The notes below the pieces were generated by a model that was given only the letters and a program-made list of their open reading frames with translations, had not been told where the DNA came from and searched no databases. This document shows, in pieces, positions 27,237-36,294 of a stretch of DNA of 64,000 nucleotides. The position numbers and the translations under genes were made by a program. This DNA is from Acidobacteriota bacterium (GTDB lineage: Bacteria; Acidobacteriota; Terriglobia; Acidiferrales; UBA7541). The stretch is from positions 1 through 64,000 of the forward strand of contig QHYZ01000058.1 in NCBI GenBank assembly GCA_003225295.1, read 5' to 3'. The stretch's first letter is position 1. Each line of letters begins with the position of its first letter.

Positions 27237-27239
27237 ACA
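27227..27239. promoter_or_regulatory. palindromic operator-like site at the ribbon-helix-helix start
   Basis: TGTATG and CATACA are separated by one base, a perfect dyad at the start codon of the small ribbon-helix-helix gene. Short palindromes of this size are typical targets of such dimers, so autoregulation is plausible. Confidence 0.45.
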
Positions 27240-27329
27240 CCCCTAGGTCCCGAATTGCACGCACTGTTGTAACTGTTTAAGGCTCGCTTACGCCGCCCTG
27301 AAGTGCTGGGCTTGACCTGGCCACTCCGG

Positions 27330-27707
27330 TCAGTGTAATCGTTGCGGATCTATGCCCTGGTCAAGATAAATCCACAGTACGCGCGCGAAGAGCGTGATCG
27401 TTGGCGCGAGCGGCAAGAACAACAGGACCGCCCCGATGATGACTTTGGTGATCCCCCAGCCGGTTAGGGCCCATAGCAGCGCTGCGATTGGCGCCATGAT
27501 CAAAACTCCCAGGAAGTAGCTAATGTACATGGCGCCCAGGAAGTAGCCGGGTTCCCGCTCAAACGTAAGGTCACAGATGGAGCAACGCTCACACATCTTG
27601 GGGAATCCGCGGAAGATGGAATAGCGAAAGATCCTGCCCATGCGGCAGCGGGGACAGCGCTGCGCAAGAATGCTTCCCAGCGTTGACAGTTTTGCGGCGG
27701 TCTCCAT
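27330..27707 (-). CDS. DUF983 membrane protein
   Basis: A 125-residue protein with an N-terminal zinc-ribbon-like cluster (CPRCRMGRIFR, then CERCSICDLTFEREPGYF) and two membrane helices (YISYFLGVLIMAPIAALLWA and ITKVIIGAVLLFLPLAPTIT). This matches DUF983. The family is unassigned; many members lie near cytochrome oxidase genes, which is not the case here. Confidence 0.88.
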   Translation of the reverse strand: METAAKLSTLGSILAQRCPRCRMGRIFRYSIFRGFPKMCERCSICDLTFEREPGYFLGAMYISYFLGVLIMAPIAALLWALTGWGITKVIIGAVLLFLPLAPTITLFARVLWIYLDQGIDPQRLH

Positions 27708-27783
27708 CCAGAGCGGCTTCTAAGCTAACAGATAAGGAACCAACATGGCCCACGGCCGCTACTTTATACTTCCAATTCTTTCT

Positions 27784-28440
27784 TCAACTGTTTCGCCGCA
27801 GCACGAGGCATCCCGCGATCATGTCGTGCAGCGCCTGCTTTTTCTCGGTGAACCCCGCCAGGAGGTATCCGATAAATGCGGGCACCAGGTTGGTGATGAT
27901 CTTGCCAAAGTGCCTTCCCGTGGAGCGCCCGAAGCTCACGCGCTGTCCCGCCATATCCGTGACCACCAGACCCAGCGCCCTTTTCCCGACCGTGGCCTGC
28001 CACTCGGAACTCTCCAACAGCGCGTGGTACAGCCATGTCAAAAGCAAGCTCACCGTGGCGGCAAGAAATATGAGTGCGATGAGCATGAAGATGCCGACAT
28101 CATTCAAGTCCTCATTAGGATGGATCTCGCCGAGGAATCCGCCCAGCCCCGTCAACAACACAAGCGGAATCAATATCAGCACGAACCCCAAACCCAACAC
28201 GACATTGTCAATAAGCAGCGCCAAAACACGCAGCCAGAATCCCGCGTACTCCACGCGCGGTACGGCAGCGTATCCGGCATAGGCGGGAATGGATGCCGTG
28301 CCGCCTCCGCTCGGGGCGGCCACCGAAGCACTCATGATCGGCGCCGGCGGACCCGCGGCGGCAAACGCGAAAGAGTGTCCGCAATTCGTGCAACACGCCG
28401 CCCCTTCCGCTAGCGCTCCGCCACACTTGGAACAATACAA
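27784..28440 (-). CDS. zinc-ribbon RDD-family membrane protein
   Basis: A 218-residue protein. It starts with a double zinc-ribbon (YCSKCGGALAEGAACCTNCG), then a Pro/Ala linker and three membrane helices of the RDD domain (VEYAGFWLRVLALLIDN with the Arg and Asp, and TVGKRALGLVVTD). RDD proteins are small membrane proteins, some with transport roles. I chose TTG at 28440 with GAGGA upstream because the protein then begins at the zinc ribbon; the longer frame to 28539 adds unrelated basic residues. Confidence 0.82.
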   Translation of the reverse strand: MYCSKCGGALAEGAACCTNCGHSFAFAAAGPPAPIMSASVAAPSGGGTASIPAYAGYAAVPRVEYAGFWLRVLALLIDNVVLGLGFVLILIPLVLLTGLGGFLGEIHPNEDLNDVGIFMLIALIFLAATVSLLLTWLYHALLESSEWQATVGKRALGLVVTDMAGQRVSFGRSTGRHFGKIITNLVPAFIGYLLAGFTEKKQALHDMIAGCLVLRRNS

Positions 28441-28723
28441 ATGGGTTCCTCGTTTCTTTCTGACCCTTCTCGACGACTCGCCAGAATCGCACCAAATCCT
28501 ACTTTCAACCAACGGCATGGTCAATGCTCCCGTGTACAACGCCGCGGCGGCAAGAAATTCATAGCACTAGTACCCGATCATTACCGCCAGCCCATTGCCT
28601 GCTATTCCGCGCATCTTTATGATTTCACATGTGTTTATCGGAAAAGAAGATTTTCTTGCAGTTTTGGTTCATTTCTTGCCTCCCTGAAGGGCTCCGGTCA
28701 AGAATCGAAAGGGAGGAAATTCC

Positions 28724-29074
28724 ATGCGATTCCGGACTTCGCTCTGCCTAGCCACCCTGTTTCTGGTTTGTTTCACCATGGCAGCCTGGTCCACCCTGCT
28801 CCCCGCCCCGTCTGCGGCGATTAACGAGCAACCGACCCCCGACCAGCAATCGTTGTGGGGACAAATCGCCTCCGTGGGAGATCGAGAATTCTCCGTACAG
28901 GTGAAGAAGGACCAGGGCGTGAACACCGTCCCATTCCTGGTCGATGGCCAGACGAAAGTCGAAGGCCAACTCGCTGTGGGCGCCGAAGTCACTGTGGAGT
29001 ACCGCTCCGAGGAAGGCAGGAACATCGCCCTGCGCGTCATCGTGACTCCGGGCTCCGGAATGAACTTGTACTAA
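28724..29074 (+). CDS. secreted protein with OB-like beta domain
   Basis: A 116-residue protein with a signal peptide (residues 5-32, LCLATLFLVCFTMAAWSTLL). The mature part has SLWGQIASVGDREFSVQVKKDQ and VEGQLAVGAEVTVEYRSEEGR, like the DUF5666-type small beta barrels common in acidobacteria. GGGAGGAAATTCC precedes the ATG. It lies about 110 bases before the trehalose operon and may be read with it. Function unknown. Confidence 0.75.
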   Translation: MRFRTSLCLATLFLVCFTMAAWSTLLPAPSAAINEQPTPDQQSLWGQIASVGDREFSVQVKKDQGVNTVPFLVDGQTKVEGQLAVGAEVTVEYRSEEGRNIALRVIVTPGSGMNLY

Positions 29075-29186
29075 CGAAACATACCCCGCATACTCTAGAA
29101 GCCGGTCACCAACAACCGTAATTTCAACGCGGCCGCCCGCCCAGCCCTCGCGGCCCGCTTTCATTTTTGAAAACCAAGGAGTCCTC

Positions 29187-31490
29187 ATGCGCACGACTCT
29201 GAAAATCATTCTGCCCTTGATCGTTAGTGTCGCAACGGTATCTCTATTCTTCGCGGCATACCAGGTGCGCACGGAGAAGAGCGCTTTGCGAAGCGACCTT
29301 TCGCACCGCGCGGAAATTCTCGGTGAAAGTCTCCAAGAGAGTGTGGAGCCGTTGCTCGACCGCGCAGCGGATAAAAGCTTGCAGCGTCTCGTCGAGCGCT
29401 TCGGTCAGCGCGAGCATTTGAAAGGCGTCGCGGTGTACAGCAAAGCAGCCGCCGTGCTGGCGATCACTTCCGGTCTCCCGCCGGCCCTCAAGATGCGTCC
29501 AACGGCTGCCACTCGGGCCGCCCAGGAGGACACCGGTGTAGGCGAATTCCTGAGTGCGGAGCAAACCGCTGCCGCCAATGAAGATTTCCATTCCCCGATT
29601 CACATTTATGCGTTGCCGCTTCACCATAACGGTGAAATTGCGGGCACGCTGGTTCTCTTCCACGACACCGGGCACATCGACCGACAAGTCTCCCGCACCC
29701 TTCGCGATTCCCTGCTCAATGCCCTGGTCCAAACGTTTCTGATCACCGGGCTCGCGGTGATTCTTGTCCAGTGGACATTCACCGGTCCGCTGACGCGCAC
29801 GGCAAAATGGCTGCGAACGCTGCGCACCGGCCAGGCAAACGCGCCGCCGGCAGTTTCGAATGGCGAGATTCTCGACGAAATCCATCACGAAGTGAAGCAC
29901 CTCGCCCGTGACCTGGATACGGCACGCGCTGCCGCGGAAGAAGAAGCGCGGTTGCGTGACTCGAGCGCTTCTCTGTGGACTGCCGAGCGCCTGCACGTCA
30001 GCCTGCGCAATAAACTTCGGGAAAAACCACTTTACGTTGTTTCGAATCGCGAGCCCTACATGCACGTCTTCAGCGAGAACGAGAAGTCCATTAACATAAT
30101 CGTTCCGGCGAGCGGCGTAGTCACCGCGCTCGAACCCGTGCTACGCGCCTGCAACGGCACCTGGATCGCCAATGGCTCCGGGAGCGCCGACCGCGAAGTC
30201 GTCGATGCACACGATCGGCTGCGCGTGCCACCCGATCGCCCCAGCTACACGCTGCGCCGCGTGTGGCTCAGCGATGAGGAAGACAAAGGCTACTACGAAG
30301 GTTTTTCAAATGAAGGTCTCTGGCCGCTGTGCCACATCGCGCATACAAGACCAGTCTTCCGGCCCGAGGACTGGCTGCAGTATCAGAAAATCAATCGCCG
30401 ATTTGCCGACGCCGTTTTGCAGGAAATGGAGGGCACGGATTCACCGATTCTTCTTGCCCAGGATTATCATTTCGCGCTGCTTCCGCGGATGGTCAAGGAA
30501 GCGCGGCCTGACGCGCGGGTGGCGATTTTTTGGCACATTCCGTGGCCCAATCCGGAGGTCTTTGGCATTTGTCCGTGGCAGCGCGAACTTGTCGATGGAT
30601 TGCTGGGCGCCGACCTCATAGGCTTCCAGATTCAATCGCACTGCAACAATTTTCTGGAGACCGTGGATCGGGTACTCGAGGCGATCACCGAATGGGATCG
30701 TTTCGCAGTGAATCGACAGGGTCACGTCACGCGCGTGCGCCCATATCCGATCAGCGTGGCGTTTCCGGAGAATTCCCGAGGCGCCAATGAATCGCGCAGC
30801 GCCGGTTCAGAGCGCGCCGCGCTGTGCACCCAGATGGGTATTGAAGCTTCCCTTCTGGGCATTGGCGTTGACCGCGTGGACTACACCAAGGGGATTCTCG
30901 AGCGTTTCCGCGGCATCGAGCGCTTTTTCGACATGAATCCTGCTTACCAGCAGCGTTTCACTTTCGTGCAGATCGGAGCGCCCAGCCGCACGGACATCGA
31001 GCGTTACAAGAATTTCCTGGCTGAAGTCAGCGCCGAAGCCGAACGCATCAACTCGCGCTTTCAAACCTCGCGGTGGAAACCCATCGCGTTTCTCAAGAAA
31101 CACCATTCGCACGAAGAGATCGCACGGTATTACCACGCCGCTTCCTTGTGCATGGTCACGTCCCTGCATGACGGGATGAATCTGGTCGCCAAGGAATTCA
31201 TTGCCTCGCGCCAGGATGAACGCGGCACGCTGATCCTCAGCACGTTTACAGGCGCGGCGCACGATCTTTCCGATGCCCTGCTGGTCAACCCCTACGACGT
31301 CTCGCAACTCTCGGATAGCATCCATCGCGCGCTGGAAATGTCCGAAGAGGAGCAATCGACGCGCATGCAGCGGATGCGTCACAACGTGCGCGAGCGCAAC
31401 ATCTACCGCTGGGCCGCGCATCTACTCTCCGATCTCACCGAAATTCGCATTGAACTTCCGGAACGTGCGGAGATACCTCAATGGTCATAA
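29187..31490 (+). CDS. membrane sensor-HAMP-GT20 fusion (trehalose-6-phosphate synthase-like)
   Basis: A 767-residue protein with an unusual domain order. Residues 7-24 are a membrane helix, 25-177 an extracytoplasmic sensor-like region, 178-196 a second helix, 197-250 a HAMP-like linker, and 281-760 a GT20 catalytic domain. The catalytic part has [42 protein letters not shown] and [13 protein letters not shown], which are GT20 motifs for NDP-sugar and sugar-phosphate binding. It should make trehalose 6-phosphate from UDP-glucose and glucose 6-phosphate. The nucleotide-binding segment reads [11 protein letters not shown] instead of the usual GGLAVAL type, so the product may differ; glucosylglycerol-phosphate is another GT20 product. 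First gene of a three-gene operon. Confidence 0.88.
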   Translation: MRTTLKIILPLIVSVATVSLFFAAYQVRTEKSALRSDLSHRAEILGESLQESVEPLLDRAADKSLQRLVERFGQREHLKGVAVYSKAAAVLAITSGLPPALKMRPTAATRAAQEDTGVGEFLSAEQTAAANEDFHSPIHIYALPLHHNGEIAGTLVLFHDTGHIDRQVSRTLRDSLLNALVQTFLITGLAVILVQWTFTGPLTRTAKWLRTLRTGQANAPPAVSNGEILDEIHHEVKHLARDLDTARAAAEEEARLRDSSASLWTAERLHVSLRNKLREKPLYVVSNREPYMHVFSENEKSINIIVPASGVVTALEPVLRACNGTWIANGSGSADREVVDAHDRLRVPPDRPSYTLRRVWLSDEEDKGYYEGFSNEGLWPLCHIAHTRPVFRPEDWLQYQKINRRFADAVLQEMEGTDSPILLAQDYHFALLPRMVKEARPDARVAIFWHIPWPNPEVFGICPWQRELVDGLLGADLIGFQIQSHCNNFLETVDRVLEAITEWDRFAVNRQGHVTRVRPYPISVAFPENSRGANESRSAGSERAALCTQMGIEASLLGIGVDRVDYTKGILERFRGIERFFDMNPAYQQRFTFVQIGAPSRTDIERYKNFLAEVSAEAERINSRFQTSRWKPIAFLKKHHSHEEIARYYHAASLCMVTSLHDGMNLVAKEFIASRQDERGTLILSTFTGAAHDLSDALLVNPYDVSQLSDSIHRALEMSEEEQSTRMQRMRHNVRERNIYRWAAHLLSDLTEIRIELPERAEIPQWS

Positions 31491-31563
31491 CCCCGCACGC
31501 TATTTCGCACTTACGACGAGATGGGGTTGCGGCCTCGTCCACCGAACTGGCGGAAGATTTGGT

Positions 31564-32223
31564 ATGAACGTCGCTGAAACCCCGTTCGAATTCGTTACCG
31601 TTTCCTATCTCACGCGGATCGGCAACCAGTCCGCGGGCACACTCGCGGAGTTGCTGACCGGGCTGGAGCATTGCAGCGACGCGTCTATCTTTCATCACAC
31701 CTTTCAGACGCTGGGCAGCCATCATTTTCTTACCGATGGTTTCTCCAACGATTTCGCGCAATGGGCGCTCTCGGACACCAACCGGAATGATCTCGCCGAA
31801 CAGCTCGCGGCGCTGGACATTCGCGACTACGTTTCCATCGCAGCGCTGCGCAGCGATCTCTGCCGTGTTGTCGGTGAATATTGTGCGGCGTATCCAAACT
31901 TTGCGAGCCAGTCCGCGCTCGAGCGTTTTTATTTCTGCGAGAGCGTGGAACTGACCGCACCGCTCGGGCGAAATGCGCGAACGCTCGACGAATTCCGGGA
32001 AGGCATCGAGCACCTCAGCCACTCAGGCTTCTACTTTCATTTCATCTCCTCGCGGCTCAGGCTGCAGCTGCGGACCAACGATTTTTCGCACTGGCTTGCC
32101 GATGGCCTGGGACTCAAATCTCTGGCAGAGAGCGTCAATCACATTGACATTTACACCAACACTTTGGACAGCGCGCGAGCCAAGCTGCTTCGGCTGATCG
32201 ACCGCGAAAGGAGAAAAGCATGA
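31564..32223 (+). CDS. DUF5752 family protein
   Basis: A 219-residue all-helical protein of the DUF5752 type (FEFVTVSYLTRIGNQSAGTL, then ASIFHHTFQTLGSHHFLTDGFSNDFAQWAL, and FHFISSRLRLQLRTNDFSHWL). GGAAGA precedes the ATG at 31564. It lies between the GT20 fusion and TreT-like GT4 and overlaps the latter in ATGA. DUF5752 proteins are found with trehalose or sucrose-type glycosyltransferases, but their function is not known; the position suggests a regulator or subunit of the glycosyltransferases. Confidence 0.8.
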   Translation: MNVAETPFEFVTVSYLTRIGNQSAGTLAELLTGLEHCSDASIFHHTFQTLGSHHFLTDGFSNDFAQWALSDTNRNDLAEQLAALDIRDYVSIAALRSDLCRVVGEYCAAYPNFASQSALERFYFCESVELTAPLGRNARTLDEFREGIEHLSHSGFYFHFISSRLRLQLRTNDFSHWLADGLGLKSLAESVNHIDIYTNTLDSARAKLLRLIDRERRKA

Positions 32224-33449
32224 GTGAGACCCTGGCCCTCAGCCGGATTCCACTGGATCAATATGCCGAACTGCTTGGCGCCAGCGAGATTGAGGAACTT
32301 CGCGCTCTTGCGAAACCTTTGCGCGGCCGCAGCATCGAGATGATTAATTCCACCGCCGTTGGCGGGGGCGTCGCAGAGATTCTGAATCGCCTGGTGCCTC
32401 TCGCGGAAGAGCTGGAAATCAACATCAAATGGGACGTGATGATGGGCGGCGAGGATTTTTTTGAGGTTACCAAGTCCTTCCACAATGCCTTGCACGGCGC
32501 GCCGTATCACGCCAGCCCGAAGGATTTCGAAATTTTTCTCGCTTACAGCGAACGCAATCGCGCGACCCTCCCCCTGGACGCCGAGTTTGTGGTGATTCAT
32601 GATCCGCAGCCCGCCGGACTCATTGAGACCCGCCAGCCCGGGGCGAATCATTGGGTGTGGCGCTGCCATATCGATCTTTCGCATCCCAATCGCACGGTCT
32701 GGGACTTCCTCGAGAAATTCGTCTCGCGATACGACTGCGCCCTGTTTTCTTCGCCGGAATTCTCGCGGCAGCTTCCGATTCCGCAGTATTTGTTCTATCC
32801 GGCGATCGACCCATTGTCGGAAAAAAACTGCGACCTCGATCCGCAGTTCGTATCGCAGGTCCTCGGTCGCTATCACATCGATCCCCAGCGCACCATCCTC
32901 ACGCAAATCTCGCGCTTCGACCGGCTGAAGGATCCGGTCGGGGTTATCCGGGCCTATCGGATCGTAAAGCGTTATTTCGATTGCCAACTGGTCCTCGCTG
33001 GCGGCAGTGCGTCCGACGATCCCGAAGGCGCCATAGTGTTAAAAGAAGTATTGCGCGAAGCGGACAGCGATCCCGATATCAAAGTGCTGGAACTTCCTGC
33101 CTGGGCACCGCTAGAAGTCAACGCGCTGCAACGCGCTGCGACGGTGGTCATACAGAAAAGTTTGCGCGAAGGCTTCGGGCTCACGGTCTCCGAAGCGCTG
33201 TGGAAGAAAAAGCCCGTGGTGGCTTCCGCCGTCGGCGGCATCCCGGTTCAGATCATCCATAAACACACCGGGCTGCTTGCGCATTCCGTGGAAGGCACGG
33301 CGTATCAGATTCGTTTTTTGCTTTCGCATCCGGAAATCGCGGCAAAACTCGGCGAGCATGGGCATCAGCACGTAAAGGAGAATTTCCTCATTACCCAGAA
33401 GTTGAAGCGTTACCTGACGCTCTTTCTGACGCTCGCCCGGGGATCGTGA
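32220..33449 (+). CDS. treT: GT4 trehalose synthase (TreT-like)
   Basis: A 409-residue GT4 glycosyltransferase. INSTAVGGGVAEILNRLVPL at the N-terminus and VIHDPQPAGLIE are characteristic of TreT and trehalose phosphorylase. The C-terminal domain has LTQISRFDRLKDP, LVLAGG and LREGFGLTVSEALWKKKPVV with the catalytic Glu pair. TreT makes trehalose directly from NDP-glucose and glucose, or the reverse. The start overlaps the DUF5752 stop, so expression is coupled. It is a second, independent trehalose route beside the GT20 enzyme; no trehalose-6-phosphate phosphatase is in the window. Confidence 0.87.
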   Translation: MSETLALSRIPLDQYAELLGASEIEELRALAKPLRGRSIEMINSTAVGGGVAEILNRLVPLAEELEINIKWDVMMGGEDFFEVTKSFHNALHGAPYHASPKDFEIFLAYSERNRATLPLDAEFVVIHDPQPAGLIETRQPGANHWVWRCHIDLSHPNRTVWDFLEKFVSRYDCALFSSPEFSRQLPIPQYLFYPAIDPLSEKNCDLDPQFVSQVLGRYHIDPQRTILTQISRFDRLKDPVGVIRAYRIVKRYFDCQLVLAGGSASDDPEGAIVLKEVLREADSDPDIKVLELPAWAPLEVNALQRAATVVIQKSLREGFGLTVSEALWKKKPVVASAVGGIPVQIIHKHTGLLAHSVEGTAYQIRFLLSHPEIAAKLGEHGHQHVKENFLITQKLKRYLTLFLTLARGS

Positions 33450-33688
33450 GAGTCCGCCAAGGCCGCGGCTTATGGCCATGCCCAGTGCCGATCGGCGGAG
33501 ATCCTTGGCTGAGCTCACCATGACCCTGGCGGCAGGAATTGCTCCGGCAGGAGCAGAATTCCCGCTCAAACGGCGTGGCAACTCCAAGTTGCGCGGTCTC
33601 ATCTAAGTGCAAGAAGCAGAACCTTTCCCCGTCCGAAGCCAGCCCTGCTTTCTGCAATTCCTACTATAGCTGTCGAAGGAGAACACCG

Positions 33689-34261
33689 ATGAAGCGTGTC
33701 GCACTTCTGGTACTTCTCGCGGGTTGGCTGGTGCCACTGGCGTGGGCGCAGGATCATTTTCAGGTGGGTGGCTATGGTGATTATTTCCGCATCTCGCAAA
33801 CAAAAACTAACATGGCGGGGTTTGGAGCGCGCGGGGGGTTGAAGGTACTTTCGCACGCCATGCTCGAAGGCGAGATGAGCTATGACTTCAAGCAGGCTTT
33901 CACTGAAAATTTCAACACCACTCCAACAGTGACGCTAGTGAACAGCAACCTCAAAGTTCTGCATGGACTCTTTGGCCCCAAGATCGTGGCCGGGCACGGC
34001 GCGATTCGCCCGTTTCTCACCGTCAAGGGAGGATTTGTCAATTTCCGGCTGGATCCCCGGCCCGCTAGCGTGGGAGCAGCCATTAGCTCAATTGAGAATT
34101 TGCGCGCGCACAACGTCACCGGAATCCTCTACCCCGGCGCGGGCTTGGAGGGACATATCGGCCCGCTAGGTCTACGTCTGGAAGCCGGCGATGAAATCTA
34201 CTTCGCCGGCGGCCGGCACCATAATCCGCGCGTGGCCTTCGGACCATTCCTCCGTTTTTAG
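33689..34261 (+). CDS. outer-membrane beta-barrel-like protein
   Basis: A 190-residue protein with a signal peptide cleaved after WAQ (MKRVALLVLLAGWLVPLAWA). Alternating beta strands follow (FQVGGYGDYFRIS, GFGARGGLKVLS, FLTVKGGFVNFRL, GPLGLRLEAGDEIYF) and the protein ends in FLRF, an aromatic C-terminus as for outer-membrane barrels. Eight-stranded OmpA-like porin-type proteins are similar. The start has AGGAGAA upstream. Ligand unknown. Confidence 0.75.
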   Translation: MKRVALLVLLAGWLVPLAWAQDHFQVGGYGDYFRISQTKTNMAGFGARGGLKVLSHAMLEGEMSYDFKQAFTENFNTTPTVTLVNSNLKVLHGLFGPKIVAGHGAIRPFLTVKGGFVNFRLDPRPASVGAAISSIENLRAHNVTGILYPGAGLEGHIGPLGLRLEAGDEIYFAGGRHHNPRVAFGPFLRF

Positions 34262-34338
34262 GTTCAGGCGGGGCCAGGGGATGGCCCACTTTGTCGATGG
34301 CCGGCGAAATGGGGCACGCTATTCGCAGCGATCCGACC

Positions 34339-35114
34339 TCACACCACATGGCGGTCCGCAGCTTGCAACTGAATATAGGCGCACTGTCCGGTCAGCGGGC
34401 AAACCTCGCATTTCGGCTCGGACCGTTTGCAAGTCTGCTCACCGTGCTTTTTCAGCAATAGGTAGGCCCGCTGTCGCGCCTCAAAGGTCTCCGCCAGCCC
34501 GGCGCTCAAGATATCGCGCGCGGCGCGGTAATCCGCGGCGTAGTTCTTCCCGGGTTTGCCAACCCACAGCCGTGTGGGCACCTCGACGAACGCCGACGGC
34601 ACAGCGGCCACCGGCGCCAACTTTGAAAACAGAAGTATTTTCTCCGCGCTGGGCTCTCCAATCACAGGAAACTCCCGGAGGATCTTTTTTGCGGCGCGCA
34701 CAGCCCTTCCAGGTTGCTGCTTTTCCTCTGGCATCCATCTCATCAGTGCGGCCTGGAGATCCCCGCCATACTCACCCTTCACTCTGCGGGCGATTTCCTG
34801 CCATCTCTCCGCTCGCTGATCCGGGAGGATTCCGCCGAGCCGCAGCAACTTCGCCAGTTTTGCCCTGGGGCCGCCAGAAGCTCTCTCGGACTCAGCCCCA
34901 CTTCCCGCTTCAAAACATCAAATCCTTTCGAACACCATCGATCGCTGGCAGGGTATCCGCAATTCAAGTAGACAATCATTTCGTAAGGATCCGTAGGTCC
35001 GGTTGCCTGCTGCGGTCCGTACGTTTTCTCCAACGCTTCCAAGATTTGGTTCACGTTTGGCAGATGACTTCTCCGATCCTCAATGAAGCGTTGCCGATTT
35101 TCCCTGGCTAGCAT
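34339..35114 (-). pseudogene. endonuclease III-like HhH-GPD DNA glycosylase, frameshifted
   Basis: Two minus-strand frames together give one HhH-GPD protein. The upstream part carries LPNVNQILEALEKTYGPQQ and NCGYPASDRWCSKGFDVLKREVGL. A one-base loss in the run of Cs near 34866-34872 moves into LRLGGILPDQRAERWQEIA. The downstream part has the helix-hairpin-helix-like EFPVIGEPSAEKILLFS and the 4Fe-4S site CKRSEPKCEVCPLTGQC (C-x6-C-x2-C-x5-C). The usual catalytic Lys and Asp of Nth are not at their positions, so the protein is a divergent member. The upstream frame overlaps the end of dgt; the true start may be GTG 35054. Real lesion or sequencing error cannot be told apart. Confidence 0.7.
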
Positions 35115-36207
35115 CGCCAAAATGTTCGTGATGCCGGCGAAGAAGGAATTGGTCGGTCATGCCGGCGATGTAATCGCAAACGACCACGTGGCGTGCTTCC
35201 ATCGGCGCGAGTTCTTCATAGGGAGCGGGCATCGAGCCGCACGCTCCCAGATAGTAGGTGAAAAGCTCTTCGAGACAGTTCACGGAGCGTTCGCGGTCCT
35301 CGGCAATGACCGGATGGTTGTAGATATGTGCGAAGAGGAAGCGCTTGAGCTCACCATTTCGCGCGGCCGCAGCATCGCTGAACCCGGCGAGGCGATGGGG
35401 TGCCCGACGTATGTCTTCCACGGATGAGGCGCCGGAGGCGAGAACGCGCCGCTCGGTAGTTTCCAGGAGATCGGTGGCCAGTGCATCCAGAACGCGTTTG
35501 AGGGCCTCGTTGAACAGGAGTTTTGTGCGCGCACCGCGATGCGCGCCATCGACTTCCGCGTAGATGTCACCAAAAAACGAAACTTCCTTGCGCAAAACGG
35601 CAAGGTCGAGGAGCTCGGCTTCCAGGGCATCGTCAATATCCGCGGTGTTGTAAGCAATTTCGTCGACCCAGTCGATGAGTTGCGCTTCAAGGGGCGGGCG
35701 CAAATCGAGAAGGTATTCGTCGAGCTGCGGAAATTCCGCGGCGGAATAATCGCGCGAATGCTTGATGATTCCTTCGCGAACCTCAAACGAAAGATTCAAC
35801 CCGGGAAAATCGAGATAGCGCTGCTCAAATTGTTCCACGATGCGAAGCGCGTGCAGATTGTGACTGAAATGGCCGCCCCGGGCGAGCATCAATTCATTCA
35901 GTTTTTTTTCGCCGGCATGGCCAAAGGGGGGATGACCGATGTCATGGACGAGAGCTAGGGCCTCCGAGAGCTCGGCGTTCAAGCCCAGGGCGCCGGCGAC
36001 GGTGCGGGCGATCTGCGCGACTTCGAGGGTGTGCGTCAAGCGGTTGCGAAAATGGTCGGAATAGCGCGTGGTGAATACCTGGGTTTTGGCTTCGAGGCGG
36101 CGGAAGGCCCGCGAATGAATAATTCGATCACGGTCGCGAGCGTAGCAACTGCGGTACGGGTGAGCGGGTTCCGGATAGCGCCGGCCGCGGGATTGTTCCG
36201 CTGGCAT
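35080..36207 (-). CDS. dgt: deoxyguanosinetriphosphate triphosphohydrolase-like protein
   Basis: A 375-residue HD-domain phosphohydrolase. DRDRIIHSRAFRRLEAKTQVF, RNRLTHTLEVAQIARTVA, LALVHDIGHPPFGHAGEK and the Asp in LIDWVDEIAYNTADIDDAL give the HD metal site. It hydrolyses dNTPs to nucleoside and triphosphate, controlling dNTP pools. Its end overlaps the start of the broken endonuclease III frame by about 35 bases, a sign of an operon of DNA-maintenance genes. Confidence 0.93.
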   Translation of the reverse strand: MPAEQSRGRRYPEPAHPYRSCYARDRDRIIHSRAFRRLEAKTQVFTTRYSDHFRNRLTHTLEVAQIARTVAGALGLNAELSEALALVHDIGHPPFGHAGEKKLNELMLARGGHFSHNLHALRIVEQFEQRYLDFPGLNLSFEVREGIIKHSRDYSAAEFPQLDEYLLDLRPPLEAQLIDWVDEIAYNTADIDDALEAELLDLAVLRKEVSFFGDIYAEVDGAHRGARTKLLFNEALKRVLDALATDLLETTERRVLASGASSVEDIRRAPHRLAGFSDAAAARNGELKRFLFAHIYNHPVIAEDRERSVNCLEELFTYYLGACGSMPAPYEELAPMEARHVVVCDYIAGMTDQFLLRRHHEHFGDASQGKSATLH

Positions 36208-36294
36208 TGCCCAGGGAGCAGGAGTGGGAACTGGTTCGATGGGCCGCTCCGATATGCTGCAGCTGATCCGCGGAATACTTAAGCGCGGAGCAGG

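Noticed and set aside
33536-33562. imperfect inverted repeat before the outer-membrane protein gene
   Set aside because: Bulged stem and no T tract; no regulator or terminator role can be argued.
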